Shown here: piece by piece, positions 1-9,870 of the stretch
Layout of the letters: the number at the start of each line of letters is the position of its first letter
Numbering within the stretch: position 1 is the first letter of the stretch
Assembly (NCBI RefSeq): GCF_040957575.1
Contig: NZ_CP162601.1
Span: forward strand, 558,001 to 622,000
Reading direction: 5' to 3'
DNA length: 64,000 nucleotides
DNA from: Vibrio sp. HB236076
GTDB lineage: Bacteria; Pseudomonadota; Gammaproteobacteria; Enterobacterales; Vibrionaceae
Notes under the pieces: model-generated
Told to the model about the DNA's origin: nothing
Databases searched by the model: none
What the model saw: only the letters and a program-made list of their open reading frames with translations
Position numbers and translations under genes: made by a program

Positions 1-2
1 AC

Positions 3-140
3 ACAGGATTTAGTGAAAGTGAAGTGGCCAGGTTGCAAAACGAGCATGGGATTTACTTAATATCGAGTGGGCGTATGTGCCTGGCAGGTCTTAATGAGCG
101 CAATGTAGAGAAAGTTGCACAAGCTTTTTCTGCGCTATAG
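3..140 (+). CDS. Aromatic amino acid aminotransferase, C-terminal end only
   Basis: The last 45 codons of a gene entering from the left edge, ending in TAG. The reading frame gives a tail with GIYLISSGR and CLAGLN, which matches the C-terminus of class I fold-type I PLP aminotransferases of the AspC/TyrB/PhhC group; the SGR arginine binds the substrate alpha-carboxylate in this family. The full protein would transaminate aromatic or dicarboxylic amino acids with 2-oxoglutarate in the cytoplasm. The PLP lysine lies outside the window, so aromatic versus aspartate preference cannot be decided. A family A repeat begins 10 bases after the stop, and a strong hairpin terminator follows at 237. Confidence 0.8.
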   Translation, partial: TGFSESEVARLQNEHGIYLISSGRMCLAGLNERNVEKVAQAFSAL

Positions 141-149
141 GGAAATAAA

Positions 150-370
150 GGGACAGGCTAAATAATGAAACAGACTGTCTCTTTAATTCTAAACTCTCTT
201 GTCGGTTCTGTTGTATTAAAAGACAAGCATATAACAGGACAGGCTAGCTAATGTGCCTGTCCTTTTTATTTTTTTACGTTCTGTAAAAGTTGCCTGTCCC
301 CTTAACGGTCTTAACTTGCCTGTCCCGATAAGCTATAAGCTAGTCGATCACTTTATCTTGCCTGTCCTGA
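150..370. repeat. Family A repeat cluster (GGACAGGC / GCCTGTCC)
   Basis: Between two convergent genes lie GGACAGGC at 151 and 237 and GCCTGTCC at 255, about 291, about 326 and 358. The 237/255 pair is a perfect 8-bp inverted repeat with a T-run. The last copy lies inside the 3' end of the antiporter gene and supplies its final codons. There is no other gene here. Confidence 0.85.
237..270 (+). terminator. Rho-independent terminator built from a family A repeat
   Basis: GGACAGGC (237-244) and GCCTGTCC (255-262) form a perfect 8-bp stem with a 10-base loop, followed directly by TTTTTATTTTTT. It terminates the aminotransferase transcript. Confidence 0.85.
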
Positions 371-1671
371 TTTGTTTGGGGGGCGATTTCTTCTTCCATG
401 TCTTTTTCAGCGATTTTGGCTTTTTCGATCATTGGCGTAATGGTTGAGCCTTGCACTAAAATGGAAAATACCACCACGGCGTAAGTCATTACCAAAATGA
501 CTTCGCGTACATCGATCAATTTGTCTGGGATCACCCAAATACCGGATGGGATCGAAAGGGCCATGGCTAAGGCAAGTCCGCCGCGTAAGCCGCCCCAAGT
601 TAAGATGCGGATTGACCACGGGTTGTATGTCCGGTAGCGCTTGAAGCCGATATAGGGCAATGCGACGCTTAAGTAGCGAGATAACAGGACAGCCGGTACG
701 GCAAAAATCATCAAAATCCAGTCTTCGATGTGAAATTGGAACAACAGCATGGTTAGGCCAATCAACAAAAATAAGACACCATTTAAAAACTCATCGACTA
801 ATTCCCAGAAGTGGTCGAGGTGATCTTCACTTTCTTTAGAAAAACCGATGTAGCGTGTCCAGTTGCCAATCATAATTCCCGAGACCACCATGGCAAGCGG
901 GCCGGAAACGTCGAGGATTTCTGCGAAGGCATAACCAGCCGTAGGGACGCCAATGGTGAGTAACAGTTCCATCGAGTGGTCGTTGGTGGCACTGATCAAA
1001 TAGTGAAAGAGTAAGCCAAGAGCTAAGCCATAAAGGATTCCACCAAGGGCCTCTTGGATAAATAGCATCGACACACTGCTTATCGTTGGCGTTTCCGTGC
1101 CGAAGGCGATGGTAAATAGAGTGACGAAAATGACTAAGCCGAAGCCATCGTTAAAGAGGGATTCGCCTTCAATTTGTGTCGAAATTCGCTTTGGTGCATT
1201 GAGCTTTTTGACAATAGCCAGCACGGCAATAGGGTCGGTAGGGGAGATCAAAGCGCCAAACAATAAGCAGTAAACTAGGTCGAGTTCGATATTGATGAGG
1301 TGACAAAATCCGTATAAGACGAAGCCAATAAAAAAGGTAGAGAAGAGAGTGGCTCCGAGGGCAAGTGTGGCGATTTCCCATTTTTGATCTCGAAGGTTCG
1401 GGAGTTTGATCCCCAGACCACCGGCAAAGAGAAGGAAGCCTAAAATGCCTTTTAGCAAGAAATCTTCAAAGTTGATACTAGAGACGGTTTCTGTCGCAAT
1501 TTGAGTTAAATGAAACCAATGGTTTTGACCTGCAATTAAGATCAAAAGCGATAGCATCATTGCGCCAGCGGTAATGGCAATGGTGGTTTGCATTTTACCA
1601 ATTTTGCTATTGATAAACGCTATCATCATGGCCGCCGCGGAGAGAAAACAAAGGGTAGTGTATACCGACAT
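340..1671 (-). CDS. CPA1-family sodium/proton antiporter
   Basis: 443-residue polytopic inner-membrane protein with about 12 hydrophobic segments and the CPA1 exchanger hallmarks ISPTDPIAV (D146) and ESLFNDG (residues 170-176), the acidic positions that carry cation and proton. Families of this type exchange Na+ or K+ for H+ and support pH and salt homeostasis, which suits a marine or halophilic host. The ATG at 1671 is preceded by an AGAG-type ribosome binding site. It is divergent from metH with a 196-base shared promoter region. The final residues (QDRQDKVID) are translated from a family A repeat that runs into the gene, so the C-terminus looks recently replaced or extended. Ion specificity cannot be read from sequence. 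Confidence 0.85.
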   Translation of the reverse strand: MSVYTTLCFLSAAAMMIAFINSKIGKMQTTIAITAGAMMLSLLILIAGQNHWFHLTQIATETVSSINFEDFLLKGILGFLLFAGGLGIKLPNLRDQKWEIATLALGATLFSTFFIGFVLYGFCHLINIELDLVYCLLFGALISPTDPIAVLAIVKKLNAPKRISTQIEGESLFNDGFGLVIFVTLFTIAFGTETPTISSVSMLFIQEALGGILYGLALGLLFHYLISATNDHSMELLLTIGVPTAGYAFAEILDVSGPLAMVVSGIMIGNWTRYIGFSKESEDHLDHFWELVDEFLNGVLFLLIGLTMLLFQFHIEDWILMIFAVPAVLLSRYLSVALPYIGFKRYRTYNPWSIRILTWGGLRGGLALAMALSIPSGIWVIPDKLIDVREVILVMTYAVVVFSILVQGSTITPMIEKAKIAEKDMEEEIAPQTNQDRQDKVID

Positions 1672-1867
1672 GGGCTGCTCTTTATTTGTAAAAAAATGTG
1701 TCGTGAATTTTCAACGCTTACTGAACAAATAGCAAACACTTTTTTGCACTTTGATGCACAAGGAAAATTGGGTATAAGATAGTTCACAAAAACATTTTAG
1801 CCATCTAGAGTTCCAAAATTAATGTGCTAATATAGCCAAAGTTAACGTCATTGAAGAGGCACTTCGC

Positions 1868-4800
1868 GTGGTAAAGGACAGACAAGTAAAGATTGAAACT
1901 GAGCTCAATAAGCGCATTTTGCTGATCGATGGTGGCATGGGAACCATGATCCAAGGGGTTCGCTTAGAAGAAGCGGATTATCGCGGGCAACGTTTTGCCG
2001 ATTGGCATTGTGATCTTAAGGGTAACAACGATTTGTTGGTGTTATCGCAACCTGAGATCATCGTCGATATTCACCGTCAGTATTTAGCCGCGGGTGCCGA
2101 CATTCTCGAAACCAATACCTTTAATGCCACGACCATTGCGATGGCCGATTATGATATGCAGGCGTTGAGTGCTGAAATTAATCTAGAGGCGGCGAAGCTT
2201 GCCCGTCTGGCGGCTGACGAGTGGAGTGAAAAGACCCCTGAAAAACCGCGTTTTGTCGCTGGTGTGTTAGGCCCAACCAACCGCACGTGCTCGATTTCGC
2301 CTGACGTCAATGACCCAGGTTTTCGCAATGTCTCTTTTGATGATTTGGTGGTCGCATATTCTGAGTCTACCCGTGCGTTGATCGCTGGTGGTGTCGATCT
2401 CATTATGATCGAAACCATTTTTGATACCTTGAACGCCAAAGCGTGTGCCTTCGCTGTTGAGTCGGTATTTGATGAAGTGGGTCATCGATTGCCAGTGATG
2501 ATCTCAGGGACTATCACTGATGCTTCCGGCCGAACGTTATCGGGACAGACCACAGAAGCCTTTTATCATTCTCTTCGTCATGTTGAGCCGCTTTCCTTTG
2601 GCCTTAACTGTGCCCTTGGTCCTGATGAACTTCGTCAGTACGTGGCGGAAATGTCCCGCATTTCTGAAACTTATGTGTCTGCTCACCCCAACGCGGGTTT
2701 GCCTAATGCCTTTGGCGAATATGACTTGTCTCCTCGCGACATGGCCGAGCATATTGGTGAATGGGCCCGCGCAGGATTTTTGAACCTCGTTGGTGGTTGT
2801 TGTGGTACGACCCCTGAGCATATCCGAGCGATGGCCAAAGCGGTGGAAGGGGTTGCGCCGCGCTCATTGCCCACGCACTCAGTATCGTGTCGGTTGTCGG
2901 GGCTTGAGTCGCTGATCATTAATAAGGACAGTCTGTTTATCAATGTTGGTGAACGGACCAATGTCACCGGGTCGGCTCGATTTAAGCGTCTCATAAAAGA
3001 AGAAAATTACGATGAAGCGTTAGACGTTGCTCGCCAGCAGGTCGAAAATGGCGCACAAATCATCGACATCAATATGGATGAAGGCATGCTTGATGCCGAA
3101 GCGTGCATGGTGCGCTTTTTGAACTTGTGTGCGTCTGAGCCCGAAATATCGAAAGTGCCGATCATGGTCGACTCGTCGAAATGGGAGGTGATCGAAGCCG
3201 GTCTAAAATGCATTCAAGGCAAGGGGATTGTTAACTCTATCTCACTGAAAGAAGGCAAGGAAAAGTTCATTCATCACGCTAAGTTGATCCGTCGCTACGG
3301 CGCCGCTGTCGTCGTGATGGCATTCGATGAAGAAGGACAGGCCGATACTCGTGAGCGAAAAATTGAAATCTGTACTCAGGCTTATCGGATTTTGGTGGAT
3401 GAAGTGGGCTTCCCGCCTGAAGACATTATTTTTGACCCTAACATTTTTGCCGTGGCGACGGGGATTGATGAGCACAACAACTATGCGGTTGATTTTATTG
3501 GTGCGGTGGCCGATATCAAACGCGACTTACCCCATGCCATGGTGTCTGGCGGGGTGTCGAATGTGTCTTTCTCATTTCGCGGTAACAATTATGTGCGCGA
3601 AGCTATTCATGCCGTCTTTTTGTACCACTGTTTTAAACACGGCATGGACATGGGGATCGTCAACGCTGGTCAATTGGAGATTTACGACAATGTGCCAGAA
3701 AGTTTGCGCGATGCCGTGGAAGACGTGGTACTTAACCGTCGTGATGATGCGACAGAGCGTTTGCTGGATATCGCCGAAGAATATCGAGCTAATGCGGTAG
3801 GCAAAGTCGATGATGCGAGTGCGTTAGAATGGCGTACTTGGCCGGTAGAAAAGCGCTTAGAGCACGCTTTGGTTAAGGGGATCACGGAATTTATTGTCGA
3901 AGATACCGAACAAGCACGTGTGGCGGCGAGTAAGCCACTTGAGGTGATCGAAGGGCCCTTAATGGATGGGATGAACGTGGTCGGCGATCTGTTCGGTGAA
4001 GGAAAAATGTTTTTGCCTCAGGTGGTTAAATCGGCTCGTGTAATGAAGCAGGCCGTTGCCCACTTAGAGCCTTACATCAACGCAGAGAAACAAGCGGGCA
4101 GTTCGAACGGGAAAATATTATTGGCGACAGTGAAGGGCGATGTCCACGATATCGGCAAGAATATTGTAGGGGTCGTATTACAATGTAATAACTATGAAAT
4201 CATTGACTTAGGTGTGATGGTGCCGTGTGAGACGATTTTGAAAGTCGCCAAAGAAGAAAATGTCGACATCATTGGTTTGTCTGGTCTTATTACGCCTTCA
4301 CTCGATGAAATGGTCCACGTTGCTAAAGAAATGGAGCGTCAAGGCTTTGAATTGCCTTTGCTGATTGGTGGTGCAACCACATCGAAAGCGCATACCGCAG
4401 TCAAAATTGAACAAAACTATAACCAACCCGTGGTGTATGTGAACAATGCCTCAAGAGCGGTTGGGGTGTGTACGTCATTACTGTCTAGTGAATTGCGGCC
4501 AGATTTCGTTGACAAGCTTGATGCCGACTACGATCGAGTGCGCGATCAACACAATCGTAAAAAGCCGCGCACCAAGCCTGTCTCATTAGCAAAAGCCCAA
4601 GAAAACAAAGTGGCGATTGACTGGGCAAATTATACTCCGCCAAGCCCTGCCAAGCCGGGTGTCCATGTTTATGACAATATGAGTGTCAGTACGCTGCGAG
4701 AATACATCGACTGGACGCCATTTTTTATGACTTGGGGGCTCGTGGGTAAGTACCCAACGATTCTCAAGCATGAAGAAGTGGGTCAAGAAGCACAGCGATT

Positions 4801-5548
4801 ATTTGATGATGCAAACGCCTTGCTCGATCGGGTGGAGTCTGAAGGCTTATTAAAAGCCAGTGGTCTGTGCGGTTTATTCCCTGCGGCCAGTGTTGGGGAT
4901 GACATCGAAGTCTATTGCGATGAAACGCGCTCTGAAGTGGCTCATCGCCTGTTCAACTTACGCCAGCAAACGGAGAAGCCCAAAGGGTATAATTACTGTT
5001 TATCGGATTACATTGCGCCTAAAGCCAGTGGCCAATTAGATTGGATCGGCGCTTTTGCGGTAACTGGAGGGATTGGTGAGCGTGAGTTAGCGGATGCTTA
5101 TAAAGCCGCCGGTGATGATTATAACGCCATTATGATCCAAGCCGTTGCCGACCGTTTGGCCGAGGCGTTTGCGGAATATTTACATGAAAAAATGCGCACC
5201 GATATTTGGGGCTATGCTGCTGATGAAAACCTGTCTAACGATGAGCTGATTCGAGAAAAATATCAAGGTATTCGCCCCGCACCCGGTTATCCCGCTTGCC
5301 CTGAACACACGGAAAAAGCAACCTTGTGGCAAATGCTCAATGTTGAGGAGACGATAGGTATGTCTCTGACATCAAGCTATGCGATGTGGCCTGGGGCTTC
5401 GGTATCTGGGTGGTATTTTTCACATCCAGAGTCTAGATACTTTGCGATTGCAGGGATCCAGCAAGACCAAGTAGAGAGTTATGCGCAAAGAAAAGGGTGG
5501 TCTTTGGAAGAAGCAGAGCGCTGGTTGGGGCCGAATATCGGTTTGTGA
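1868..5548 (+). CDS. metH: Cobalamin-dependent methionine synthase
   Basis: 1226 residues, almost the same length as the E. coli enzyme. It transfers a methyl group from 5-methyltetrahydrofolate through cobalamin to homocysteine, making methionine. Domains in order: homocysteine/zinc domain (1-330; zinc cysteines in LNCALG and GGCCGTT), pterin-binding domain (from about 355; [12 protein letters not shown]), cobalamin cap and binding domain with DVHDIGKN, where His760 is the cobalt lower ligand, and a C-terminal AdoMet reactivation domain (from about 900). The start is GTG after GAAGAGGC. It is monocistronic and divergent from the antiporter. I saw no cobalamin riboswitch or good MetJ/MetR site in the 196-base upstream gap. 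A family A repeat begins about 10 bases after the stop. Confidence 0.97.
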   Translation: MVKDRQVKIETELNKRILLIDGGMGTMIQGVRLEEADYRGQRFADWHCDLKGNNDLLVLSQPEIIVDIHRQYLAAGADILETNTFNATTIAMADYDMQALSAEINLEAAKLARLAADEWSEKTPEKPRFVAGVLGPTNRTCSISPDVNDPGFRNVSFDDLVVAYSESTRALIAGGVDLIMIETIFDTLNAKACAFAVESVFDEVGHRLPVMISGTITDASGRTLSGQTTEAFYHSLRHVEPLSFGLNCALGPDELRQYVAEMSRISETYVSAHPNAGLPNAFGEYDLSPRDMAEHIGEWARAGFLNLVGGCCGTTPEHIRAMAKAVEGVAPRSLPTHSVSCRLSGLESLIINKDSLFINVGERTNVTGSARFKRLIKEENYDEALDVARQQVENGAQIIDINMDEGMLDAEACMVRFLNLCASEPEISKVPIMVDSSKWEVIEAGLKCIQGKGIVNSISLKEGKEKFIHHAKLIRRYGAAVVVMAFDEEGQADTRERKIEICTQAYRILVDEVGFPPEDIIFDPNIFAVATGIDEHNNYAVDFIGAVADIKRDLPHAMVSGGVSNVSFSFRGNNYVREAIHAVFLYHCFKHGMDMGIVNAGQLEIYDNVPESLRDAVEDVVLNRRDDATERLLDIAEEYRANAVGKVDDASALEWRTWPVEKRLEHALVKGITEFIVEDTEQARVAASKPLEVIEGPLMDGMNVVGDLFGEGKMFLPQVVKSARVMKQAVAHLEPYINAEKQAGSSNGKILLATVKGDVHDIGKNIVGVVLQCNNYEIIDLGVMVPCETILKVAKEENVDIIGLSGLITPSLDEMVHVAKEMERQGFELPLLIGGATTSKAHTAVKIEQNYNQPVVYVNNASRAVGVCTSLLSSELRPDFVDKLDADYDRVRDQHNRKKPRTKPVSLAKAQENKVAIDWANYTPPSPAKPGVHVYDNMSVSTLREYIDWTPFFMTWGLVGKYPTILKHEEVGQEAQRLFDDANALLDRVESEGLLKASGLCGLFPAASVGDDIEVYCDETRSEVAHRLFNLRQQTEKPKGYNYCLSDYIAPKASGQLDWIGAFAVTGGIGERELADAYKAAGDDYNAIMIQAVADRLAEAFAEYLHEKMRTDIWGYAADENLSNDELIREKYQGIRPAPGYPACPEHTEKATLWQMLNVEETIGMSLTSSYAMWPGASVSGWYFSHPESRYFAIAGIQQDQVESYAQRKGWSLEEAERWLGPNIGL

Positions 5549-5558
5549 TTTTTATAAA

Positions 5559-5628
5559 GGGACAGTCTTGTTTTTATATATAAAAAGGACTATCTAAAAA
5601 GGACAGTCTGTTTATTAGTCTGTTTTTT
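5559..5628. repeat. Family A repeat cluster between metH and the RAYT gene
   Basis: GGACAGTC occurs at 5560 and 5601, with a degenerate GGACTATC at 5586 and AGTCTGTTTTTT at the right end, at the convergent 3' ends of metH and the transposase. The AGTCTG and T-run could end metH transcription. The remaining 190 bases before the transposase stop show nothing recognisable. Confidence 0.7.
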
Positions 5629-5816
5629 ATGGGGCATTTAATACATAGTCGCGTCTAGGAAAGGACAAAATTGTCGACGAAGCTGCTTTTTTAGTTTTGC
5701 GGTGGTGTGCTTATGGCGTAAGAAAACGTTATCCCGTAATGGATAGTGTTTTTATAGAAAAGTAAGTTTATATCACTGCAAAATAGGAACGTGAGAAGCT
5801 CAAAGAGCAAAGTTAA

Positions 5817-6779
5817 TTATGATAGCCGCAGCGCTTTCATTTTCTTGCGCTTTAGTTGCAACTGAGCCCTGTTGACACTTTCCTGGCTACCAATCCATTG
5901 CACTCCTTTTTGGCCAAACCGTCGATAAGATTGGCAGCAAGTTTCTAGCGGCCAATTAAGTCTTGTCAAAATACTTGGGATGTTCTTGGGGATCGCTCCT
6001 GGCTTATCTTCTTTAATGAGTCTGCCAACCCAGTCGACAAATTTCAGGTAATCGCAAAGGCTAAAAGGGAGTGTAAATGTATCGTTTGAGTAATGGGCTG
6101 AGCTTAATATTGCCAATGGTTTAGGTTGTGGTTGTTCTTCCTTTAGAGCTTTGCATCTAAGTTGAATCGATGTGTAAGCTGAGTTTTCCGGTGTAGTGGC
6201 AATGTTAGCTCTTATTGGGTTTAAGTCGGTGTATGCCATGGCGCTGATCAAGGCTTGCTCGTCCAATAGTGCTTTGGATGTGTAGCGACTCTCCCAAAAA
6301 TGCCCTGTACACTTATCTTCTTTATTCGCCTGTTGGGCAATGCCCATATTCAATTCTCTCATAAACCAACTCAAACTCGACAAACGTTGCCGCCACAATG
6401 ATAGGTGTCGGTTAATTAACGCTTTTTCTTGCTTGTTTAGAGTGGTTTTCCTGAATAATAGCCGTAAGTTAGCAGGAATCTTATGGATTTTTTCCCAGCG
6501 CTTAAGTACTTCTGTATTGCTTAAACTTTCAGCTTTGTAGGTGTTTATATGTATCACGAGATGATAGTGGTTACTCATAATAGCATAGGCACAAATATCA
6601 ATACAAAAGATGGCGCTTAATGACCAAAGACGTTGTTCAATCCAATCTTTACGATGCTCAAAGCTACGTCCGGTTAGAGGATCGTTACCACAGAGAAACG
6701 TTCGTCTTACACAGCGAGAAGTACAGTGATAGTAAGGCGTTACTTCTGTTTTCACGAGGTGCTTGCGTGCAGTGGTCAT
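5817..6779 (-). CDS. REP-associated tyrosine transposase (RAYT, Y1/HUH type)
   Basis: 320 residues belonging to the Y1 transposase (IS200-like) superfamily, RAYT branch. The HUH metal motif is visible as SNHYHLV (H71, H73), and the candidate catalytic tyrosine is Y183 in MAYTDLNPIRA, the typical RAYT helix. CVRRTFLCG near the N-terminus and GRSFEHRKDWI are typical of a long RAYT subgroup common in marine gammaproteobacteria; the protein is about twice the length of E. coli TnpA-REP, with extra sequence at 80-150 and a C-terminal extension. Such enzymes nick and join single-stranded palindromic REP repeats. The gene is single-copy here, has no IS ends of its own, and is bracketed on both sides by family A inverted repeats, its most likely substrate. 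The ORF is intact. Confidence 0.9.
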   Translation of the reverse strand: MTTARKHLVKTEVTPYYHCTSRCVRRTFLCGNDPLTGRSFEHRKDWIEQRLWSLSAIFCIDICAYAIMSNHYHLVIHINTYKAESLSNTEVLKRWEKIHKIPANLRLLFRKTTLNKQEKALINRHLSLWRQRLSSLSWFMRELNMGIAQQANKEDKCTGHFWESRYTSKALLDEQALISAMAYTDLNPIRANIATTPENSAYTSIQLRCKALKEEQPQPKPLAILSSAHYSNDTFTLPFSLCDYLKFVDWVGRLIKEDKPGAIPKNIPSILTRLNWPLETCCQSYRRFGQKGVQWIGSQESVNRAQLQLKRKKMKALRLS

Positions 6780-6934
6780 TAGGTTCTCGATGTGCTGTTT
6801 TTTTATACAGTTTAATCAGTTTGCTTAGAAGTGATAGTTTTTGGGCTTTTATTGTGTTTTGTGTCACTAAAAATGGTATTTATTAAACATGACTTTGAAC
6901 AAAAAAGTGATTTACTTAGTAAACGAATGGTAAC

Positions 6935-7026
6935 GGATAGATAAAAGGACAGGCTAGATATTGTGGCTAGTTGTTGAAATGGATAGATAAAAGGACAGGC
7001 TAGATATTGAAGTTAGTTGTTGAAAT
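6935..7026. repeat. Tandem duplication, 2 x 46 bp, each with a family A motif
   Basis: Two copies (6935-6980 and 6981-7026) begin GGATAGATAAAAGGACAGGC and end GTTGTTGAAAT, differing at only a few positions. They lie upstream of the RAYT start. Near identity implies recent duplication. With 6780-7157 otherwise gene-free, this gap holds the RAYT upstream region, these repeats and the lysC terminator. Confidence 0.9.
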
Positions 7027-7060
7027 GAGGTGGGCATCATTAGTGAGGAAACAATAAAAG

Positions 7061-7092
7061 GGCTGTCCTTATATAAATAAAAAGGACAGTCC
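7061..7092 (-). terminator. Terminator downstream of lysC, formed by inverted family A copies
   Basis: GGCTGTCCTT (7061-7070) and AAGGACAGTCC (7082-7092) pair with one mismatch. On the minus strand the hairpin is followed by TTTTATTGTTT, 66 bases after the lysC stop. A T-rich loop is also present, so it may act on both strands. Confidence 0.7.
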
Positions 7093-7157
7093 TCATCGAA
7101 ATCAGCCTCTATCGGCATCCAGTATCTTCATATCGGTAAAATTTAATCAAATCGATA

Positions 7158-8504
7158 TTATTCAAATAGCGTGCTATGAAGCTTTTGTACCACATTTTTA
7201 GCTTCGTCTGCATCGACTAAGAAACACAGGTTGTGGTCGCTTGCTCCGTAACAAATCATGCGAAGGTGGTAATCACCCAAAGTGCTAAATACTTGTTTTG
7301 CATAGCCCTTTGTTTCCATTTGATTGCCAATGAGAGCAACTAAACTGAGATTTCTTTCTACGTCGACGTGGGCCAATTCTTCGAGTTCTGCTCTTACTTC
7401 AGTAGGAAGTTCTGGAGAGCCGCCGGAGGTGTCGGTTTTGTCGAGTGTAATGGAAACGCTGATTTCAGAGGTCGTGATCAAGTCAACAGAAACCTTGTGC
7501 TTGGCTAAAATTTCGAAAACTTTTGCTAAGAATCCGTAGGCGTGGAACATTTTTGCACTGCGCAAAGTAACCATAGTTTGATTACTACGCAAAGCAAGGG
7601 CTCTAAATTGAGGAGAGCTTTCGACTTGATGACGAATCCAGGTACCGCCTTGCTCGGGCGCTTTTGATGAACCGACAAAAACAGGAATATCATGGCGAAG
7701 TGCTGGAACTAGTGTCGCTGGGTGCAAAATTTTCGCGCCAAAGTTCGCCATTTCAGAGGCTTCGTTGAAGCTAATTTCAGGGATCGGAGAAGCATTCGGA
7801 GCTATTCTTGGGTCGGTGGTATAAATCCCTGGGACATCGGTCCAAATTTGTAGGCCTTGTGCTTTCACTGCTTCTGCAATGAGAGCGGCGCTGTAGTCAC
7901 TGCCACCTCGCCCTAGTGTTGTGGTATTGCCCGCATCATCTGAACCAATAAAACCTTGGGTAACAACAACTTTTGCCTCACATAAAGGGCGTAGTGTTTC
8001 CATGGCCAGTTGACCTGTTAGTGTCACATCGGGTTCTGCTCTGCCGAATTGGTCGTCGGTTTTTAGCACATCACGAATATCAAACCTTACCGCATCGAGA
8101 CCTTGTTCGACCATCAGTTGCGCGAGTATATAAGTCGACATTAATTCACCGCAAGCGACGAGGTGATCCGTCAATTTGTTGCTCACTTGGATGGCAGACG
8201 CTTCTGCTAAGCTACGGACGGTATCTAAAATGCGTTCGAGTTCTACGCGCACCATATCAGTATCGTTAAGGTGCTCTAAAATTGAAAAATGAATGTGCTC
8301 AAGTTTGGTGATAATGGATTGACGCTCCTCGATGTCTGCAACACCATTAGCAAGTAAAACCAATAGGTTAGTGACTCCGGAGCAAGCACTGCTGACCACC
8401 AATCGAGTTTGCGGATTGCTTTTTACAATCGCTGCACAACGGCTCATTGCCTCGAAATCAGCAACACTAGTACCACCAAATTTTGCAACATTAAATGCGC
8501 TCAC
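7158..8504 (-). CDS. lysC: Lysine-sensitive aspartate kinase (aspartokinase III type)
   Basis: 448 residues, the length of monofunctional aspartokinase III. It phosphorylates aspartate, the first step towards lysine, threonine, methionine and diaminopimelate. KFGGTS (residues 8-13) is the kinase signature; a central TTLGRGGSDYSA loop binds ATP and aspartate, and two C-terminal ACT domains (from about 300) bind lysine. The start is GTG with GGGAG seven bases upstream. A lysine riboswitch fills the leader, which independently fixes the isoform as the lysine-controlled one. The gene is monocistronic with a family A hairpin terminator. Confidence 0.96.
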   Translation of the reverse strand: MSAFNVAKFGGTSVADFEAMSRCAAIVKSNPQTRLVVSSACSGVTNLLVLLANGVADIEERQSIITKLEHIHFSILEHLNDTDMVRVELERILDTVRSLAEASAIQVSNKLTDHLVACGELMSTYILAQLMVEQGLDAVRFDIRDVLKTDDQFGRAEPDVTLTGQLAMETLRPLCEAKVVVTQGFIGSDDAGNTTTLGRGGSDYSAALIAEAVKAQGLQIWTDVPGIYTTDPRIAPNASPIPEISFNEASEMANFGAKILHPATLVPALRHDIPVFVGSSKAPEQGGTWIRHQVESSPQFRALALRSNQTMVTLRSAKMFHAYGFLAKVFEILAKHKVSVDLITTSEISVSITLDKTDTSGGSPELPTEVRAELEELAHVDVERNLSLVALIGNQMETKGYAKQVFSTLGDYHLRMICYGASDHNLCFLVDADEAKNVVQKLHSTLFE

Positions 8505-8602
8505 GTTTGTTCTCCCACGACTTAAAAAATGAATAAAGTATGCGCCGAGAGAAGAGAGTGAAGGGAAAACAGCGAGGAAAAAAAGATAGATAATCTAGAC
8601 CT

Positions 8603-8769
8603 CAGAAGCTCCTCATCAATTGAGTTGATGACAGTTGATGGGATTCAACCCAAGTCAACCGACAGATTTAAACCACACTTTAAATCTACCTCGGCATTGC
8701 TCCCCCTCTTTGTTTTGTATTGGATTTGCGGTTCCACAAAACAATTACCTGGGCAATGCTCCTCTTCTG
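8603..8769 (-). ncRNA. Lysine riboswitch (L box) in the lysC leader
   Basis: Read on the minus strand, the leader holds the conserved L-box segments in order: AGAAGAGGAGC with TTGCCCAGGTAA (8751-8768 region), GAGGGGGAGCAATGCCGAGG, a GGGTTGAATCCC-type arm and a closing AGGAGCTTCTG. The outer stem P1 pairs CAGAAG (8764-8769) with CTTCTG (8603-8608). In this family lysine binding at the five-way junction represses lysC, by terminating transcription or hiding the ribosome binding site. Downstream, TAGATTATCTA followed by a run of T (8580-8596) is a short terminator-like hairpin, so attenuation is the likelier mechanism. Confidence 0.93.
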
Positions 8770-8865
8770 CAATTTGCCCGCCCATTGAACGTGTTTATAC
8801 GTTTTTTGTCAATCGAAAAGTCATGTTATCTCAGTTGGCTTATAAGATTCGTGATCATGAAGATA

Positions 8866-9034
8866 TCAGGACAGGCTATATTTAGTGACAAATAAGGACA
8901 GTCCAAATTACAAATTAATAAAAAGGACAGCCCAAATTAAAGCTGTCCTTTTATGTTGTCTCGTTATCTAGCCTGTCCCTTTAAGATATTTCTTTAAGGT
9001 CAGAGAGTATTGGGGCTGTCCCATTATCTCTTAT
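8866..9034. repeat. Family A repeat cluster between lysC leader and SDR gene
   Basis: GGACAGGC at 8870, GGACAGTCC at 8896, GGACAGCCC at 8925, GCTGTCC at 8942, GCCTGTCC at about 8965 and GGCTGTCCC near 9013. Together with the riboswitch this explains the 550-base gap between lysC and the SDR gene; no further gene is seen. Confidence 0.85.
8921..8954 (-). terminator. Bidirectional hairpin terminator from family A copies
   Basis: AAAAGGACAGC (8921-8931) and GCTGTCCTTTT (8942-8952) are perfect 11-base inverted arms with A-rich and T-rich flanks, so either strand yields a stem followed by U residues. It lies about 100 bases past the stop of the SDR gene on the minus strand. Confidence 0.75.
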
Positions 9035-9055
9035 CTGGCCATTATCGGAGGGGCT

Positions 9056-9859
9056 TTATTGGTCGGCTAATAAATGATCCATCGCCTCGATCAAGCTTTC
9101 AACCTTACTGGCTTGATAAGTATCGGGGTGGGCATCGGAAAATGCACCAATATCATTGTCATAGTATCGACCTTGTGCTGTCGCAAATTCATCAGATAAC
9201 GCTGCACGGACCAGAATGTCGGCACCAATGCTCAAGTCGCTGCCCGCTATTCCGTAGGCTTGATTGACCATTTTACTGCCCAAAAAGGACTTAGGATTAA
9301 CTGAGATGATGACAGGACCGTGACTGCCTTGCGCGTTGCCAAGGGCGTGAGACCACATGGTTAAAGCCAGTTTACTTTGTGCGTATGCATCGTTATCGCC
9401 AAGACGAACTGTGCCCTTAAGCGCGTCGAGATTGACAGATTTTTGCGCGGCAGAGGAGAGGTTGACGACACGGCCAGAGCTTGGCATTAATGGAAGTAAC
9501 GCTTTCGTGATTTGATATGGCGCTAAGGTATTGACCATAAAACGAATATCTAAGCCTTTTTCATTAATAGGCGCTGATGTTGTGAAAATACCCGCATTAT
9601 TGATCACGATATCGATCTGACCATCTCGGCTTTCTAACTGCGTCGTCATGGTATTCACCGCCTCTTGCTGAGACAGATCAGCGATCAGGGCTTCAATGTT
9701 CACTGTGCTGTTTATCGCCATGAGTTGCTCACTAACTTGTTTTACTTTGGCTGGGTTTCGGCCGTGAACAATCACATTATGGCCAATCTCGACAAGAGAC
9801 TTTGCGGTTTCGTAGCCGATGCCATCGGTGGCACCGGTAATTAAAATTGTTTTTTTCAT
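9056..9859 (-). CDS. Short-chain dehydrogenase/reductase (classical SDR)
   Basis: 267 residues with the SDR cofactor motif TGATDGIG near the N-terminus, NNAG after the fourth strand (VINNAGIF), a serine in NLSSAAQ and the YAQSK catalytic Tyr-Lys pair, so it should be an active NAD(P)-dependent oxidoreductase in the cytoplasm. The substrate is unknown. Two ATGs are possible six bases apart; the inner one at 9859 sits seven bases from AGAGAG and is preferred. The gene follows the DUF1330 gene after about 10 bases, so the two form an operon, divergent from a LysR-type activator that probably controls them. Confidence 0.85.
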   Translation of the reverse strand: MKKTILITGATDGIGYETAKSLVEIGHNVIVHGRNPAKVKQVSEQLMAINSTVNIEALIADLSQQEAVNTMTTQLESRDGQIDIVINNAGIFTTSAPINEKGLDIRFMVNTLAPYQITKALLPLMPSSGRVVNLSSAAQKSVNLDALKGTVRLGDNDAYAQSKLALTMWSHALGNAQGSHGPVIISVNPKSFLGSKMVNQAYGIAGSDLSIGADILVRAALSDEFATAQGRYYDNDIGAFSDAHPDTYQASKVESLIEAMDHLLADQ

Positions 9860-9870
9860 GTTCATCTCTC

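Noticed and set aside
1672..1867. Cobalamin riboswitch or MetJ/MetR sites before metH
   Set aside because: The gap is too short for a B12 riboswitch and lacks its conserved segments; no TGAA-N5-TTCA or repeated AGACGTCT could be found by eye.
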